In this document: positions 22,366 through 33,312 of the stretch, in pieces | How the letters are laid out: each line of letters begins with the position of its first letter | Numbering within the stretch: position 1 is the first letter of the stretch | DNA from: Aphanomyces cochlioides | Taxonomy: Eukaryota > Oomycota > Saprolegniomycetes > Saprolegniales > Verrucalvaceae | DNA length: 64,000 nucleotides | NCBI GenBank assembly: GCA_019828595.1 | Contig: JAHQRK010000022.1 | Location: 496,001 to 560,000 of the forward strand | Reading direction: 5' to 3' | Notes under the pieces: generated by a model | The model's input: the letters and a program-made list of their open reading frames with translations, nothing else | Database searches by the model: none | What the model was told of the DNA's origin: nothing | Position numbers and translations under genes: made by a program

Positions 22366-24118
22366 GATGAGCTGCTCAATGCAAATTGGAAAATGCAGAG
22401 CCAGCTGACGGCAGTGTTTGCGTCGGCATTTCTCAAAGATACATCAGGTGCGTCGCGTGGTGGATTTTCCTTGACGACCCAAGTGATTCAGTGTCACATA
22501 GCAGATCGCAGGCACCTCGTAGCCAGTGGAATGCAATCAAGAGCGTCTCATGGGTCCCCCGCGTACAGTATTTTGTCAAAACTTTGAAACATCTGTCCAT
22601 CAAATCGACACCCAAATCAGTGCTGATGGTCGCAGTTTGACTGCTTCCGAGTGATACAAAAGCATTGTAGCATTTTGAAAAGAGCACACTTTCTCCACCT
22701 TGTCGATGGTGCTATGGACGACATCAAGCCTTGCGGATTAAATTCTCGTGATGATGATGCTCGAGCGTCGTAATAGCTACAGGTAACCACATCCTACGGC
22801 AGCGTGGCTGTGCTCAGGTTCTCTGGTCGTAGGGTCCCTCGTGAGAAAAGTCGCCCCGATCATTGTGGACTTCACAAACTTGCATAATGTTTCATAGAGT
22901 ATAGTATTAATTTGTACAGTATAAAAGTAAAAGAGGTTAAGCGATATTTAGCACGTCTGAGCTAACGTTATACTTTTTGAATCTTGTCGATATATGCGAT
23001 CTCCTTTCAGCTGTAATGACCTCCGTATACCTTAAAGCATCAATAGTGACTGGAATATGGCATCTCTCTACTGCAATGTCGCTTCGCCTCTCAATCACTC
23101 AGAACGTATGTTAAAGGTCATGTGGGAATGATTCTCATTTCCATTCTCTGCGGCCGTATGAGTTCTATACACTGTATGTGCATTAGATATACTGGAATTG
23201 TCGCGTGTTGGCTGTTAATTGCAAGACGACTGATCTGGAGGGGACGATAATTGCATTGGGATGGAAAAACCTGTTTTTATTAATAATGTTTATAATATGA
23301 TATTATGAAGGTAATAAAGTTTAGAAGGATAATTCAACAGCGAGAGGCGACGACGTGAGCAACTTTTTCAAGTTGCACGGCGGCGTGCCAAACGTTTGGA
23401 CGATAGGTGCAAGGGGTCTGGTTCTATGCGCTGAATCTGGTGGTTGAAACATTATGTCTCGGAGGAAAAATATCGTTTTGCATTCCATATTCACAATGTC
23501 AAAGCAGGAAAAGCTCCAGAGGCAGCAGCAGTGACAATGCTGTCGTCTCGATAACAAACTCGTCTTTCTCAATGATTTTCAGGCATGCGTACGACGAGGA
23601 AGTATGAAACAAATCTCTTTTCACAATTCGCCACGCTTGGATCTGTCTGGATATCTCGCGTTGCACGAGCAGAACGAGGTATGTGGGTGCTGCGTGACAA
23701 GGAAACATTTCCAGACAGGCGAGGGGACAGGCTCAACGAGATCTTTGATGTGAGACATCATGAAGAAAGGGCGTGAATGCCTTGAACACAGCAACAACAT
23801 GTAGATAATCCTGGTTGTTGTGCAGTGGCGTGATGATTTGATCGCGATTGATCTATCTCGATGATAACTTGCAAGGCAGGCAGCTCATATCCACCGATAA
23901 ACACACTTTAAAGTTTCGAGAGAGGGCGACTTGTGTAGTAGAACATTGGTTGAAGTGGTGCCGCTACAACGATGGCACCACAAGAAACGATCAGGATTAA
24001 AAATGGGTGCCGATGGGCCATCGCATGTCAAATTGGTTTGGCAACGTGGGGGAAGTCAAACATGCATTAGTTGTTGTTATGCAAATGAAGTGTTCTCTGG
24101 GGACGGGTCCCCTTCAGA
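22366..24118. other. Intergenic, AT-rich in the middle
   Basis: About 1.75 kb upstream of the 390-aa PAN gene and downstream of the 686-aa PAN gene. No ORF with recognisable features, no repeat pair and no RNA gene was seen. Confidence 0.45.
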
Positions 24119-26179
24119 TTAAAGAGGCATGTTCAAAGTGGTAGCCGAGGTGACGCCGGCTTTGGCAATCGATCCGCCCTTGCCACTCTTCAAGTAGCAC
24201 ACTCCATCCGCATGAGAAAACGCTCGGCAGCCGAGAGTCATGCGGCATTCCACGCAGCATTCAGCAGGCGACGCCTTGGCGACGGCCTTCATGTCGTTGC
24301 CGACATAGTCGACATCCTTCTCGAGCACCGAGCATTTGTTGACACGGGCCGAGTGAACGCCAGATTTGGACGTCGAGTTTGTCGGCAAGTCTTGTTTCAT
24401 GTAGCACCAGCCTTCTTGGGTCCAGCTGTACGCATGGCAGGACAATTGTTTGATGCACGCATCGCAGCAGCCTCCAACATCGAGAGTGGGGACCTTGTAA
24501 AGATCTTTGCCCCCAAAGTCCGTGTCTTTCTCAACGGCAGCGCAGGTTGGCACATTCAACGATGCGAATCCAGCTTCAGCTCCTGGCTTATTGATCGCCA
24601 AGCCTCTCGCACTCTTGAGGTAGCACACGCCTTCAAACCACACAAAGAGTTGGCACCCAGGAGTCGCCTTGCAGTCATCGCAGCACAAATCAGGCGTCGA
24701 ACGATCCCCAACGGCCTTGATGTCGTTGCCTTGGTAGTCCGTGTTCTTTTCAAAAGCCGAGCACGACGAAGGGCTAGCATAGCCAGCGATGCGGCCACGA
24801 GAGCTGACTTTTTGGCCGGCCGAACTCTTGAGGTAGCACACGTTTTGGTACCAAACAAAGAGCTTGCAAGCTGGGTTGGCTTGGCAGTCGGCGCAGCATA
24901 AGTCAGCAGACCCCCGATCGACGGATCCAATGTCTTGGCCAGTGTAGTCGACGTTTTCTTCCAACGCAGAGCAAGTCGACGGTTGATCGCGGGAAAAGTA
25001 GGCCTTGCGGCCAGGGGCGGAGATCTTCTTCCCGATAGAACTCTTGAGGTAGCATGTGCCGTCGTACCAGACTACGACTTTGCATGCAATGCCCGACTGG
25101 CAGTCCGCACAGCACTCTTCAGGGGACGCACGTTTGGTGTAGGCAAAGTCATGTCCCTCGTAGTCGGTGTCTTCTTGGACGTTGGCGCATGTAGTAGGCT
25201 TGGGGGCGAGCGTCGTGACAGGTGGCAAGGTGGGCATCGAGGTTGGGGGGACGGTCGTGACGGGCGACGACACAAAGCCAGCAGTGCGATCGGGGGAAGA
25301 GATCTTTTCACCCATCGAGCTCTTCAAGTAGCACTTGCCTTCAAACCACACAAAGAGTTTGCAAGCGATATGGTCTCGGGCGCAATCGTCACAGCAATCC
25401 TTAGCTGACGTACGTTCAGTGACACCGTAGTCACCGCCAACATAGTCGACATTCTCTTCGAGCTTGCTGCACGTCGATGGCTCGGGGGAATGCGTCGTGG
25501 GAGGCATGGGAGGAGGAGTCGATTGACTCGACACAAAGCCAGCCGTGCGACCGTTCGAATGAATCTTTTCTCCCACGGTGCTCTTTAGGTAGCAAGTACC
25601 ATCGTACCAAACAAACACCTTGCAGGAAATGTTGTCACGGCAATCATCGCAGCATTCTTCGGGTGTTGAGCGCTTCGTGATAGCGTAGTCATGGCCAAGG
25701 TAGTCGGTGTTTCGTTCAAGACTACTGCACGACGACGGTCCGGGGGGAAGTGTCAAGATGGGGGGAAGCGTTGGAGTTTGCGTGGTGGGGACGACCGGGA
25801 CAGCGGTTGGAGTTTGCGTGATGGGGACACTCGTGCCGGGAACGCCTGTGACGGGGACAGCGGTTGGAGGTTGCGTAATAGGGACGTAGGTCTCTCTGGG
25901 GACGAAGCCAGCGGTTCGCCCAGACGAGGAAATCTTCTCGCCCACAGTGCTCTTCAAGTAGCATTTCCCTTCATACCACACGAATACTTTGCAGGCAATG
26001 TTGTCACGGCAATCCGCGCAGCATTCTTCCGCAGTTTTACGCTCGGTATAGCCATAGTCATGGCCGACATAGTCGGTGTTTTCCTCCACCTTGGTGCAGA
26101 TTGAATCAGCGGCAGAAATTCCTTGGATAGACGCTAGCGCAGTCGCAACCAGTGTTGCGAAAACGTAGAGGCGAACCAT
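24119..26179 (-). CDS. Secreted protein with eight PAN/Apple domains, 686 aa
   Basis: The ATG at 26179 opens a signal peptide (MVRLYVFATLVATALASIQG). Eight PAN/Apple repeats follow, each opening like C..(L/V)E.(N/D)(T/V)DY.G.D and carrying CC.DC, CK(V/L)FVW and CYLKS. The first three linkers are Pro/Thr/Val-rich (VPITQPPTAVPVTG). Domains 6-8 are absent from the inverted copy at 34088-35507. This is intact and intronless, and is presumably an extracellular or wall-associated adhesin (family knowledge). The 5' part, from 24774 up through the promoter, lies inside the large inverted repeat, while the 3' end does not. Confidence 0.92.
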   Translation of the reverse strand: MVRLYVFATLVATALASIQGISAADSICTKVEENTDYVGHDYGYTERKTAEECCADCRDNIACKVFVWYEGKCYLKSTVGEKISSSGRTAGFVPRETYVPITQPPTAVPVTGVPGTSVPITQTPTAVPVVPTTQTPTLPPILTLPPGPSSCSSLERNTDYLGHDYAITKRSTPEECCDDCRDNISCKVFVWYDGTCYLKSTVGEKIHSNGRTAGFVSSQSTPPPMPPTTHSPEPSTCSKLEENVDYVGGDYGVTERTSAKDCCDDCARDHIACKLFVWFEGKCYLKSSMGEKISSPDRTAGFVSSPVTTVPPTSMPTLPPVTTLAPKPTTCANVQEDTDYEGHDFAYTKRASPEECCADCQSGIACKVVVWYDGTCYLKSSIGKKISAPGRKAYFSRDQPSTCSALEENVDYTGQDIGSVDRGSADLCCADCQANPACKLFVWYQNVCYLKSSAGQKVSSRGRIAGYASPSSCSAFEKNTDYQGNDIKAVGDRSTPDLCCDDCKATPGCQLFVWFEGVCYLKSARGLAINKPGAEAGFASLNVPTCAAVEKDTDFGGKDLYKVPTLDVGGCCDACIKQLSCHAYSWTQEGWCYMKQDLPTNSTSKSGVHSARVNKCSVLEKDVDYVGNDMKAVAKASPAECCVECRMTLGCRAFSHADGVCYLKSGKGGSIAKAGVTSATTLNMPL

Positions 26180-28029
26180 GTTATCCTCTTCAATGCAAAA
26201 CGACAAATGACGAATGACTCAGCCAAGGCACCGACTGCTAGACCATGGCCATGAAATTTTCACTTCGCAGATTACTCACTTGCTGCTTGGAGGCTGCAAT
26301 TTTGTCATTTTTCAGCCAGCTGATGGTCCTCAACGCAATGATGGGAGTAGGAATGTACCTGCTGCTAGGTAACGCGTCTGGCCAGGCACGCTTGGCTGTT
26401 AGAGCGCATTCATCATTCCCATGGTCTTTAACTACGGAAGCAGCTCGTTGTCTAGTGTTCATATGTTGGTGAAACCAAGGCGTCGTTCATGAGGATGTGA
26501 TTGTATCGTGTGTTACAGAGGTTGCCAATGATAAATCCTACTTCAGCATCGGGGGACAATGATTAGAAGCCAAGACTATGTCCGCGATGCGGGAAGGACA
26601 TGGAATTGCAACTTTTGCATTCGCATCGAGCCTTGCTAGTGTTGCTTTTTTAACAACTATGTGTAATTCTCCACATGTTTGAGTTTGTTCCATTAGTTCA
26701 TCCCCTCGCAGATTGCGAAAGATGAATCAAGGCTCTTGTCACAACTTTGTCACTCTTGTGCACGAGACGATACATTTCGCAAGGCTCAGCTATAGACAAC
26801 GACGTGAAGAGACCTCTTCCTTGCCCGGTGAGCAAATCCAATCTCATCAATGGTACTATTAGTACTTGGGTTGACACACGCAAAATACAATTATCGACTG
26901 ATTTAGATATGTAATGGGATGGAAATCGAATTGAAGTCTGGAGTGTTTTCACGTTCACAAGGTCGTAGCCGAGCTCACCGCTGAGTTGGCCTTCGTAGCT
27001 CCTTTGGCTGTCTTCAAGTAGCAGTTTCCAGAAGCATACGAATACGCCTTGCAGCCATTGGCATTGCGGCACAAAGCACAGCAGTCGTCGGTGGACGCTG
27101 CCACGACGGGATACAAGTCGTTGCCAACGTAGTCAATACCTTGCTCGACTGGAGAGCATTTGTTGACACGAGCCGACGTCACGCCAGACTTGGCTGTTGG
27201 GTTTGCTCGCGACGATTTCAAGTAGCAAGAGCCGTCTTGCGTCCAGCTGTAAGCATTGCAAGCCTTTTCGTTGATGCACGAAGTGCAGCAGCCACCAGCG
27301 TCGTTTGTACGAGCAGTGTATAGATCTTGGCCTGGGTAATCGGTGTTGGTCTCGACTGCGCCACACGTTGGACCACTGAAATTCACGAAACCAGCGGTAG
27401 CCCCAGTCTTGGTAGACTGCGCTCCCTTGGCGTTCTTGAGCCAGCAAGTGCCTTGGAACCACACAAAGAGTTGACAGCCAGGAGTGTTCTTGCAGTCGTC
27501 GCAGCAGAGATCAGCCGATGCGCGTTGCGTGGATTTGATGTCATTGCCATAGTAATCGGTGTTGGTTTGCAAAGTCGAGCATTGCGAAGTCGATTGAGCA
27601 AAGCCAGCAGTACGTCCTGCCAAGGTGACTTTGGTGCCAGCAGCACTCTTCAAGTAGCAAGTGCCTTGGTACCAAACAAAGAGTTTGCACGTCGGGTTGG
27701 CTCGACAGTCCGCACAGCAAAGATCCGCCGACGTGCGTTGCGTGGAGCCAATGTCGTTGCCAGTGTAGTCTGTGTCCTTTTCAAGCGTTGAGCAAGTCGC
27801 CGGTTGTGTCGACGCAAAGCCAGCTTGACGTCCGCTGGCAGATATCTTTGTTCCCGCGGCGCTCTTGAGGTAGCACGTGCCTTGGTACCAGACAAACAAC
27901 TTGCACGCATTGTTCTTCTTGCAGTCACCACAGCAAGCTTGAGGAGACGCCTGCTGTGTCGAGCCAATATCGTTGCCAACGTAGTCGGTGTCGGCTTCGA
28001 TAGCGCTGCAGGTGTAAGGTGCAGGGGGT
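24774..28029. repeat. Left arm of the large inverted repeat
   Basis: Reverse complement of 32238-35491. The arms keep a fixed coordinate sum (60267) through coding and intergenic DNA; the sum drops to 60265 beyond about 25740 because of two single-base differences in poly-C runs. It covers the 5' five-eighths of the 686-aa PAN gene, the 776-bp intergenic gap and the PAN half of the papain-PAN gene. I found no other difference in the segments compared. Confidence 0.9.
26180..26954. other. Intergenic DNA inside the inverted repeat (left)
   Basis: It is duplicated without visible change at 33313-34087. It must hold the promoter of the 686-aa PAN gene and the 3' flank of the protease gene. Non-coding identity across it shows that the copying was recent. 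Confidence 0.6.
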
Positions 28030-29081
28030 GGTGTCGTCAGGGGGACTTTCATCTTGGGATACGTAGCAAGGCCGCCCGACAAGCAAGCATTCACTTGGCG
28101 TTGGAGTCGGACGTAGCCTTGTTCCCCCCACCACGTCCCCCACTGGTTCTTGTACTTGATATATGGCACGCCATTCTCGGTCCCCGTGGCCACCGCGACG
28201 ATCAAGTGGTCCGTCGTGGATGTTTTTTGGTTGTTGCAGTGGCTCAAGATGCCGCTTTGATACGCCATGAATTCTTCGCCAGCGTAGACAAAGACTGCCA
28301 CAGGCTGGGCTTGCATCACACTGAGATAGGACGCTTCACCGTAGAGGTAAAGCGAGTTTTGGACGTTCACGTTTTGCTTTGTGCAGGACGAGACACAGTC
28401 GTGCACAATGTCATCGTTGCCAGAGATGTAGGGATAGTCCTTGAGAAGACAGACTCCACTCTTTGCCGCGTAGTCGATCGCAATCGCAGGGTAGCCGCTG
28501 ACACAATCGCCAGCTCCAGAGCAGCTCACGAGGTCTTGTTCGGACAACTTGATCAATCCACCGCCAGACAAGCAAATCGCAGCTTCGATCGTCGCGGTTG
28601 CAGCAAACGCCCAGCAGCTTCCACACGCTCCTTGGTTCTGCACTGGGTGGATGCATCCCGATGTCGTCCAGTCAATGTCAGCGTCGAGACGACGACTTGT
28701 CGATCCACCAGTTTGAACTGGCGCGGCTGTCGTCGTTACATTCAAATTCGGTGGAGGCGCGGCGCCAAAGAGGTACTTGGCCTCTTCCTTGGTGACCAGG
28801 GCAAACGGTGTATTCATCGTAAACGTTGCGTGGGGATTGCGCTCCGCGTAGATCGGGAGCATGGCTTTCTTTGCTTTCCACCGTCGAAGCTTTTCACTCG
28901 TCTCGGATTGAGCCATGATGGATTCCGGAGCAGTTTCTGGTACCAGTCCAAGTTTTTTGGCATATTGTCCGTTCGGTGAAGCTTCCCACGCTGCAAGCTC
29001 TTTTTCAAGCTCCGCGTCGGATGGATCAGTCGCTGCGAGTGCCAACGCCACAAGTACTCCAAGGGTGAAGAATCGTAACAT
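26955..29081 (-). CDS. Papain-family cysteine protease with five C-terminal PAN/Apple domains, 708 aa
   Basis: The ATG at 29081 gives a signal peptide (MLRFFTLGVLVALALA). A prosegment of about 115 residues follows, then a C1A peptidase core: Gln150 (PVQNQGACGSCWAF), Cys156, His292 (TTDHLIVAVATG) and Asn312 (YKNQWGTWWGEQGY), so all four catalytic positions are present. Five PAN/Apple domains start near residue 350 (CSAIEADTDYVGNDIG). Papain proteases hydrolyse peptide bonds; the PAN domains probably tether the enzyme to host or wall glycans. It is intronless. Downstream from 28029 it lies in the large inverted repeat and matches the 31180-33312 gene exactly; upstream the two differ at many residues. 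It is divergently oriented to that paralogue. Confidence 0.94.
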   Translation of the reverse strand: MLRFFTLGVLVALALAATDPSDAELEKELAAWEASPNGQYAKKLGLVPETAPESIMAQSETSEKLRRWKAKKAMLPIYAERNPHATFTMNTPFALVTKEEAKYLFGAAPPPNLNVTTTAAPVQTGGSTSRRLDADIDWTTSGCIHPVQNQGACGSCWAFAATATIEAAICLSGGGLIKLSEQDLVSCSGAGDCVSGYPAIAIDYAAKSGVCLLKDYPYISGNDDIVHDCVSSCTKQNVNVQNSLYLYGEASYLSVMQAQPVAVFVYAGEEFMAYQSGILSHCNNQKTSTTDHLIVAVATGTENGVPYIKYKNQWGTWWGEQGYVRLQRQVNACLSGGLATYPKMKVPLTTPPPAPYTCSAIEADTDYVGNDIGSTQQASPQACCGDCKKNNACKLFVWYQGTCYLKSAAGTKISASGRQAGFASTQPATCSTLEKDTDYTGNDIGSTQRTSADLCCADCRANPTCKLFVWYQGTCYLKSAAGTKVTLAGRTAGFAQSTSQCSTLQTNTDYYGNDIKSTQRASADLCCDDCKNTPGCQLFVWFQGTCWLKNAKGAQSTKTGATAGFVNFSGPTCGAVETNTDYPGQDLYTARTNDAGGCCTSCINEKACNAYSWTQDGSCYLKSSRANPTAKSGVTSARVNKCSPVEQGIDYVGNDLYPVVAASTDDCCALCRNANGCKAYSYASGNCYLKTAKGATKANSAVSSATTL

Positions 29082-31179
29082 GATTGCAATTGCGTGGTTG
29101 AGCGCCAATTGAAGAATGAGTTCGTTGCAGCTAAGGACATGTGTCATTGCACGTGGCAAGGGCGTCGTTGGGTGTCACAGTAATGCCAAGATCGAGACGA
29201 AATTTCCACTCACCATTTCTGACCCCATCTGGTCAAAATTGTCAGTAGGAAGCAGTAATGGCTGCAATAAACCAGCTCAGTGGTCGACAGCATGTCATCG
29301 TTCTCTGCTTTCAAGCAACTCTCTCGATACCGTAGTCCTCTAGACGTGGACTACTTCTAGAAAGACGAACGGCAGGTTTAGTTCATCGTTGAATATTTCA
29401 ACGCCATGGCCAAGATGGAGAGTGTGCTCTGTAGCAGATTTGGTCATTTGATCCAGTCTGAATCGTTGGATTTATGAAATTTTCGCACGAGATCCTGTCG
29501 AGAACGAAACCGCTTCTCCGGTGTTCCAGACGAGACGAAGACACGATCGACAAAGCGTGGGTGCAAGTTCCATGCTTGTGTAGCCAAAGAGATGGAAATT
29601 TTCAACGCTTGGCGATCATCATTGTCAATCCTGCGACGACATGGCGACGGCGAAGAAGGGGAACGTGCAATCCCCCAGAGCTAGATCTACTTTGTATTCG
29701 CAATGGATCAATGCGGGACACGTCACCACTGTCGTGTATGGCAGCTCAGTTTCATTGGAAACCGAGTGGTTTGAATCCTTCAAGTCTTTTCATGACGATT
29801 GCTTTCCTCAAAGCTGCACGAGGCGATACGAGGTAGTGCGTCTTGATATCAACACACGGTGACGTTAGTTGCATCCCTGTGCTGGCTATTGAAGTGACCT
29901 GAGCTGATTCATATTGACACAGTCATTCTAGTCCAGGATCGGCTAAGAGCATGCCCAACGCCATAGCCATAGAAAGTTTCGTCCTCAAAGTTCGCTTGTG
30001 CGCTTCAAATAAATACGAGGCCATCAATCTGCAGCGTCAGCACGGTGAAGCTATATGAAGAGATCTAACACAACTCTACGAGTGGAGAATGATGTAAAAC
30101 AAGTCGCAGGACCATTTGTATGTCACAATGGTATGAGGGATTGTCAGATTGCAAATGTTATCGATATTACTTGCATCGTCGCCCACGAGTGGTGAGCTAG
30201 CACTCTTTATCTTGCAGGGTTGGTCGCAAAGGATCATCTTTTCAACGACAATCGCACTCTCTTTTCCACGATATTTGCCAATCTTTTGTTTGGATCGAGT
30301 GCGATTAGCTGCAATTGATCAAAAGTGGAGACCGCAAGGGCAATGGTGACTTTGTCGTGCCTGAAAAGCAAGTGTAGCTTGCCATTCGTATCTTCCTTAC
30401 AGCCTAGCAAGGAGACATGTTCAAGTCCGAGTCCCGACATCAATGAAAACCAAGCAAGCCAGTACAAAAAAGAATCGACAAAAGCCATCCCGTGAAATTT
30501 TCAGAGATCGTACCGCTTTGAAGTGGGTTCATGGGAATTTCGTCGAATGTGAACAGTGTACGTGATAGGATAAGCTTTTTTTTCTTGCCATCCACAAGTC
30601 GTATCTTAAACATGTTCTTTCTCCACCCTGAAGGCAACAATGTAGCCATGAGAGTCGTTTGACGATGCATATTCAGGGGGAAGTTTGGATTACCCGGCTC
30701 GCACGGTTGTTGCACTGCAGCCCCAAGCAATTTCCCCGCAGTGACCTCAATCTTTCAACTGGATGCTTCGACCGTGTTCCTTGATGATCAACGATTCCAT
30801 GTCACCCATGACTTTGGTAGAAATTTCCAGCCCAACTGCAAGTTCACAGATGAGCAACGATTGCTTGGGTTGCGATGCCAAACCATGCACCGCTTACAGC
30901 ATTGTATGATATACGCCATTATAAAGTTAAATGGCCATGATAGCCCGGTAAAGCCCAGCTCTACAAATGCTCGAGGGCAATGCTGCATGATGTTATCATA
31001 TCTCTCGCCTTACAAGCTTATACCAGTGTCGCAGAAGGGCAGAGTTGATAGCTCTCCGTGAAAATTTCGCCTCCTCACTACGGTAGAACCAAGTCCCACG
31101 TCGTTCTCAACATGGCAAAAGACTCCGGCGTGATCTTTTCATTCTTGCAATTTCACTCGACCACGCACGCATTGCAATC
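29082..31179. other. Spacer between the divergent papain-PAN genes
   Basis: About 2.1 kb at the centre of the inverted pair, expected to carry both promoters. Two open frames have some coding look, 29641-29862 (plus) and 30234-30730 (minus, two overlapping frames), but no domain is recognisable. I saw no palindromic centre, so the two genes are not simply head-to-head copies across this region. Confidence 0.5.
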
Positions 31180-33312
31180 ATGTGGAGACTCTTGTCGCTT
31201 GGATCGATGTTGGCTCTATCTCTGGCTTTGGTTGATCCATCGGACTCTGAGCTCCAGAAGGAGCTCGCTGCTTGGGAAGCGTCACCGAACGGTCAATACG
31301 CTGCACGACTTGGACTTGTGCCCAAGTCAAGCCCGAAATCGATTATGAGTGAAGACGCCCTGCTCAATGAAAAGCTCAAGCGGTGGAAAGCCAAGAAAGC
31401 CATGCTGCCAATCTATGCCCAACGCAATCCCTACGCAAAGTTCACCATGAACACGCCATTCGCACTTGTCACCAAGGACGAGGCCAAGTTCATCTTTGGC
31501 GCTGCGCCCCCACCGAATTTGATTGCCAACACTACTACGGCAGCACCAGTGCAAACTGGAAAGGCGAACTCCCGTCGACTGGCCGCTGACATTGACTGGA
31601 TGACATCTGGCTGTATCCATCCTGTTCAAGACCAAGGGCATTGTGGTAGTTGCTGGGCCTTTGCGGCGACAGCAGCTATCGAAGCTGCCATTTGTTTATC
31701 TGGCGGTGGTTTGATCAAACTATCAGAGCAAGAGCTCGTAAGCTGCGCTGGAGCTGGCGATTGCACTGGAGGTGTAGCTTCCGTTGCTATCGACTATGCA
31801 GCTACGAATGGCGTCTGTCTTCTCGAGGATTATCCATATATCTCTGGCATCGATTATGTTACGCACGACTGCGTCAAGACTTGCACAAAGCAAAAGCTAA
31901 ATATTGACAGCTCTGTCTACGTTATTGGCGAAGACGACATCCTCACGTCGTTGCAAACCCAACCATTAGCTGTCTTCTTGTATGCTGGCGAAGAATTCAT
32001 GGCGTATCAAAGTGGCATCTTGAGCCATTGCAACAACCAAGAAACACACACGACGGACCACATGATCGTCGCGGTGGCGACGGGGACCGAGAATGGCGTG
32101 CCATATATCAAGTACAAGAACCAGTGGGGGACGTGGTGGGGGGAACAAGGCTACGTCCGACTCCAACGCCAAGTGAATGCTTGCTTGTCTGGCGAGCTCG
32201 CAAATTACCCGCGGATGAAATCTCCACTGACCACGCGACCCCCTGCACCTTACACCTGCAGCGCTATCGAAGCCGACACCGACTACGTTGGCAACGATAT
32301 TGGCTCGACACAGCAGGCGTCTCCTCAAGCTTGCTGTGGTGACTGCAAGAAGAACAATGCGTGCAAGTTGTTTGTCTGGTACCAAGGCACGTGCTACCTC
32401 AAGAGCGCCGCGGGAACAAAGATATCTGCCAGCGGACGTCAAGCTGGCTTTGCGTCGACACAACCGGCGACTTGCTCAACGCTTGAAAAGGACACAGACT
32501 ACACTGGCAACGACATTGGCTCCACGCAACGCACGTCGGCGGATCTTTGCTGTGCGGACTGTCGAGCCAACCCGACGTGCAAACTCTTTGTTTGGTACCA
32601 AGGCACTTGCTACTTGAAGAGTGCTGCTGGCACCAAAGTCACCTTGGCAGGACGTACTGCTGGCTTTGCTCAATCGACTTCGCAATGCTCGACTTTGCAA
32701 ACCAACACCGATTACTATGGCAATGACATCAAATCCACGCAACGCGCATCGGCTGATCTCTGCTGCGACGACTGCAAGAACACTCCTGGCTGTCAACTCT
32801 TTGTGTGGTTCCAAGGCACTTGCTGGCTCAAGAACGCCAAGGGAGCGCAGTCTACCAAGACTGGGGCTACCGCTGGTTTCGTGAATTTCAGTGGTCCAAC
32901 GTGTGGCGCAGTCGAGACCAACACCGATTACCCAGGCCAAGATCTATACACTGCTCGTACAAACGACGCTGGTGGCTGCTGCACTTCGTGCATCAACGAA
33001 AAGGCTTGCAATGCTTACAGCTGGACGCAAGACGGCTCTTGCTACTTGAAATCGTCGCGAGCAAACCCAACAGCCAAGTCTGGCGTGACGTCGGCTCGTG
33101 TCAACAAATGCTCTCCAGTCGAGCAAGGTATTGACTACGTTGGCAACGACTTGTATCCCGTCGTGGCAGCGTCCACCGACGACTGCTGTGCTTTGTGCCG
33201 CAATGCCAATGGCTGCAAGGCGTATTCGTATGCTTCTGGAAACTGCTACTTGAAGACAGCCAAAGGAGCTACGAAGGCCAACTCAGCGGTGAGCTCGGCT
33301 ACGACCTTGTGA
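31180..33312 (+). CDS. Papain-family cysteine protease with five PAN/Apple domains, 710 aa (paralogue)
   Basis: The ATG at 31180 starts a signal peptide (MWRLLSLGSMLALSLALV). The same prosegment and C1A core follow: Gln152, Cys158 (QGHCGSCWAF), His294 (TTDHMIVAVATG) and Asn314 (KNQWGTWWGEQGY). Five PAN domains then end at 33312. The protease half differs from the 26955-29081 gene at perhaps a fifth of residues. A patch near 32047-32191 is almost identical at DNA level, 32192-32237 differs, and everything from 32238 on is identical. That mosaic points to gene conversion or a recombination junction inside the gene. Both copies look functional, so they are probably an active, recently homogenised pair of secreted proteases. 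Confidence 0.94.
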   Translation: MWRLLSLGSMLALSLALVDPSDSELQKELAAWEASPNGQYAARLGLVPKSSPKSIMSEDALLNEKLKRWKAKKAMLPIYAQRNPYAKFTMNTPFALVTKDEAKFIFGAAPPPNLIANTTTAAPVQTGKANSRRLAADIDWMTSGCIHPVQDQGHCGSCWAFAATAAIEAAICLSGGGLIKLSEQELVSCAGAGDCTGGVASVAIDYAATNGVCLLEDYPYISGIDYVTHDCVKTCTKQKLNIDSSVYVIGEDDILTSLQTQPLAVFLYAGEEFMAYQSGILSHCNNQETHTTDHMIVAVATGTENGVPYIKYKNQWGTWWGEQGYVRLQRQVNACLSGELANYPRMKSPLTTRPPAPYTCSAIEADTDYVGNDIGSTQQASPQACCGDCKKNNACKLFVWYQGTCYLKSAAGTKISASGRQAGFASTQPATCSTLEKDTDYTGNDIGSTQRTSADLCCADCRANPTCKLFVWYQGTCYLKSAAGTKVTLAGRTAGFAQSTSQCSTLQTNTDYYGNDIKSTQRASADLCCDDCKNTPGCQLFVWFQGTCWLKNAKGAQSTKTGATAGFVNFSGPTCGAVETNTDYPGQDLYTARTNDAGGCCTSCINEKACNAYSWTQDGSCYLKSSRANPTAKSGVTSARVNKCSPVEQGIDYVGNDLYPVVAASTDDCCALCRNANGCKAYSYASGNCYLKTAKGATKANSAVSSATTL

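Noticed and set aside
24212..28979. Long open frames antisense to the PAN and protease genes (for example 27804-28979 plus, 25691-26104 plus)
   Set aside because: They are antisense shadows of strongly supported coding sequence and are mirrored in the other arm. They have no signal peptide or domain.
29641..30730. Candidate genes in the spacer between the divergent proteases
   Set aside because: Two short frames look mildly coding but have no domain, and I could not connect them by splicing.
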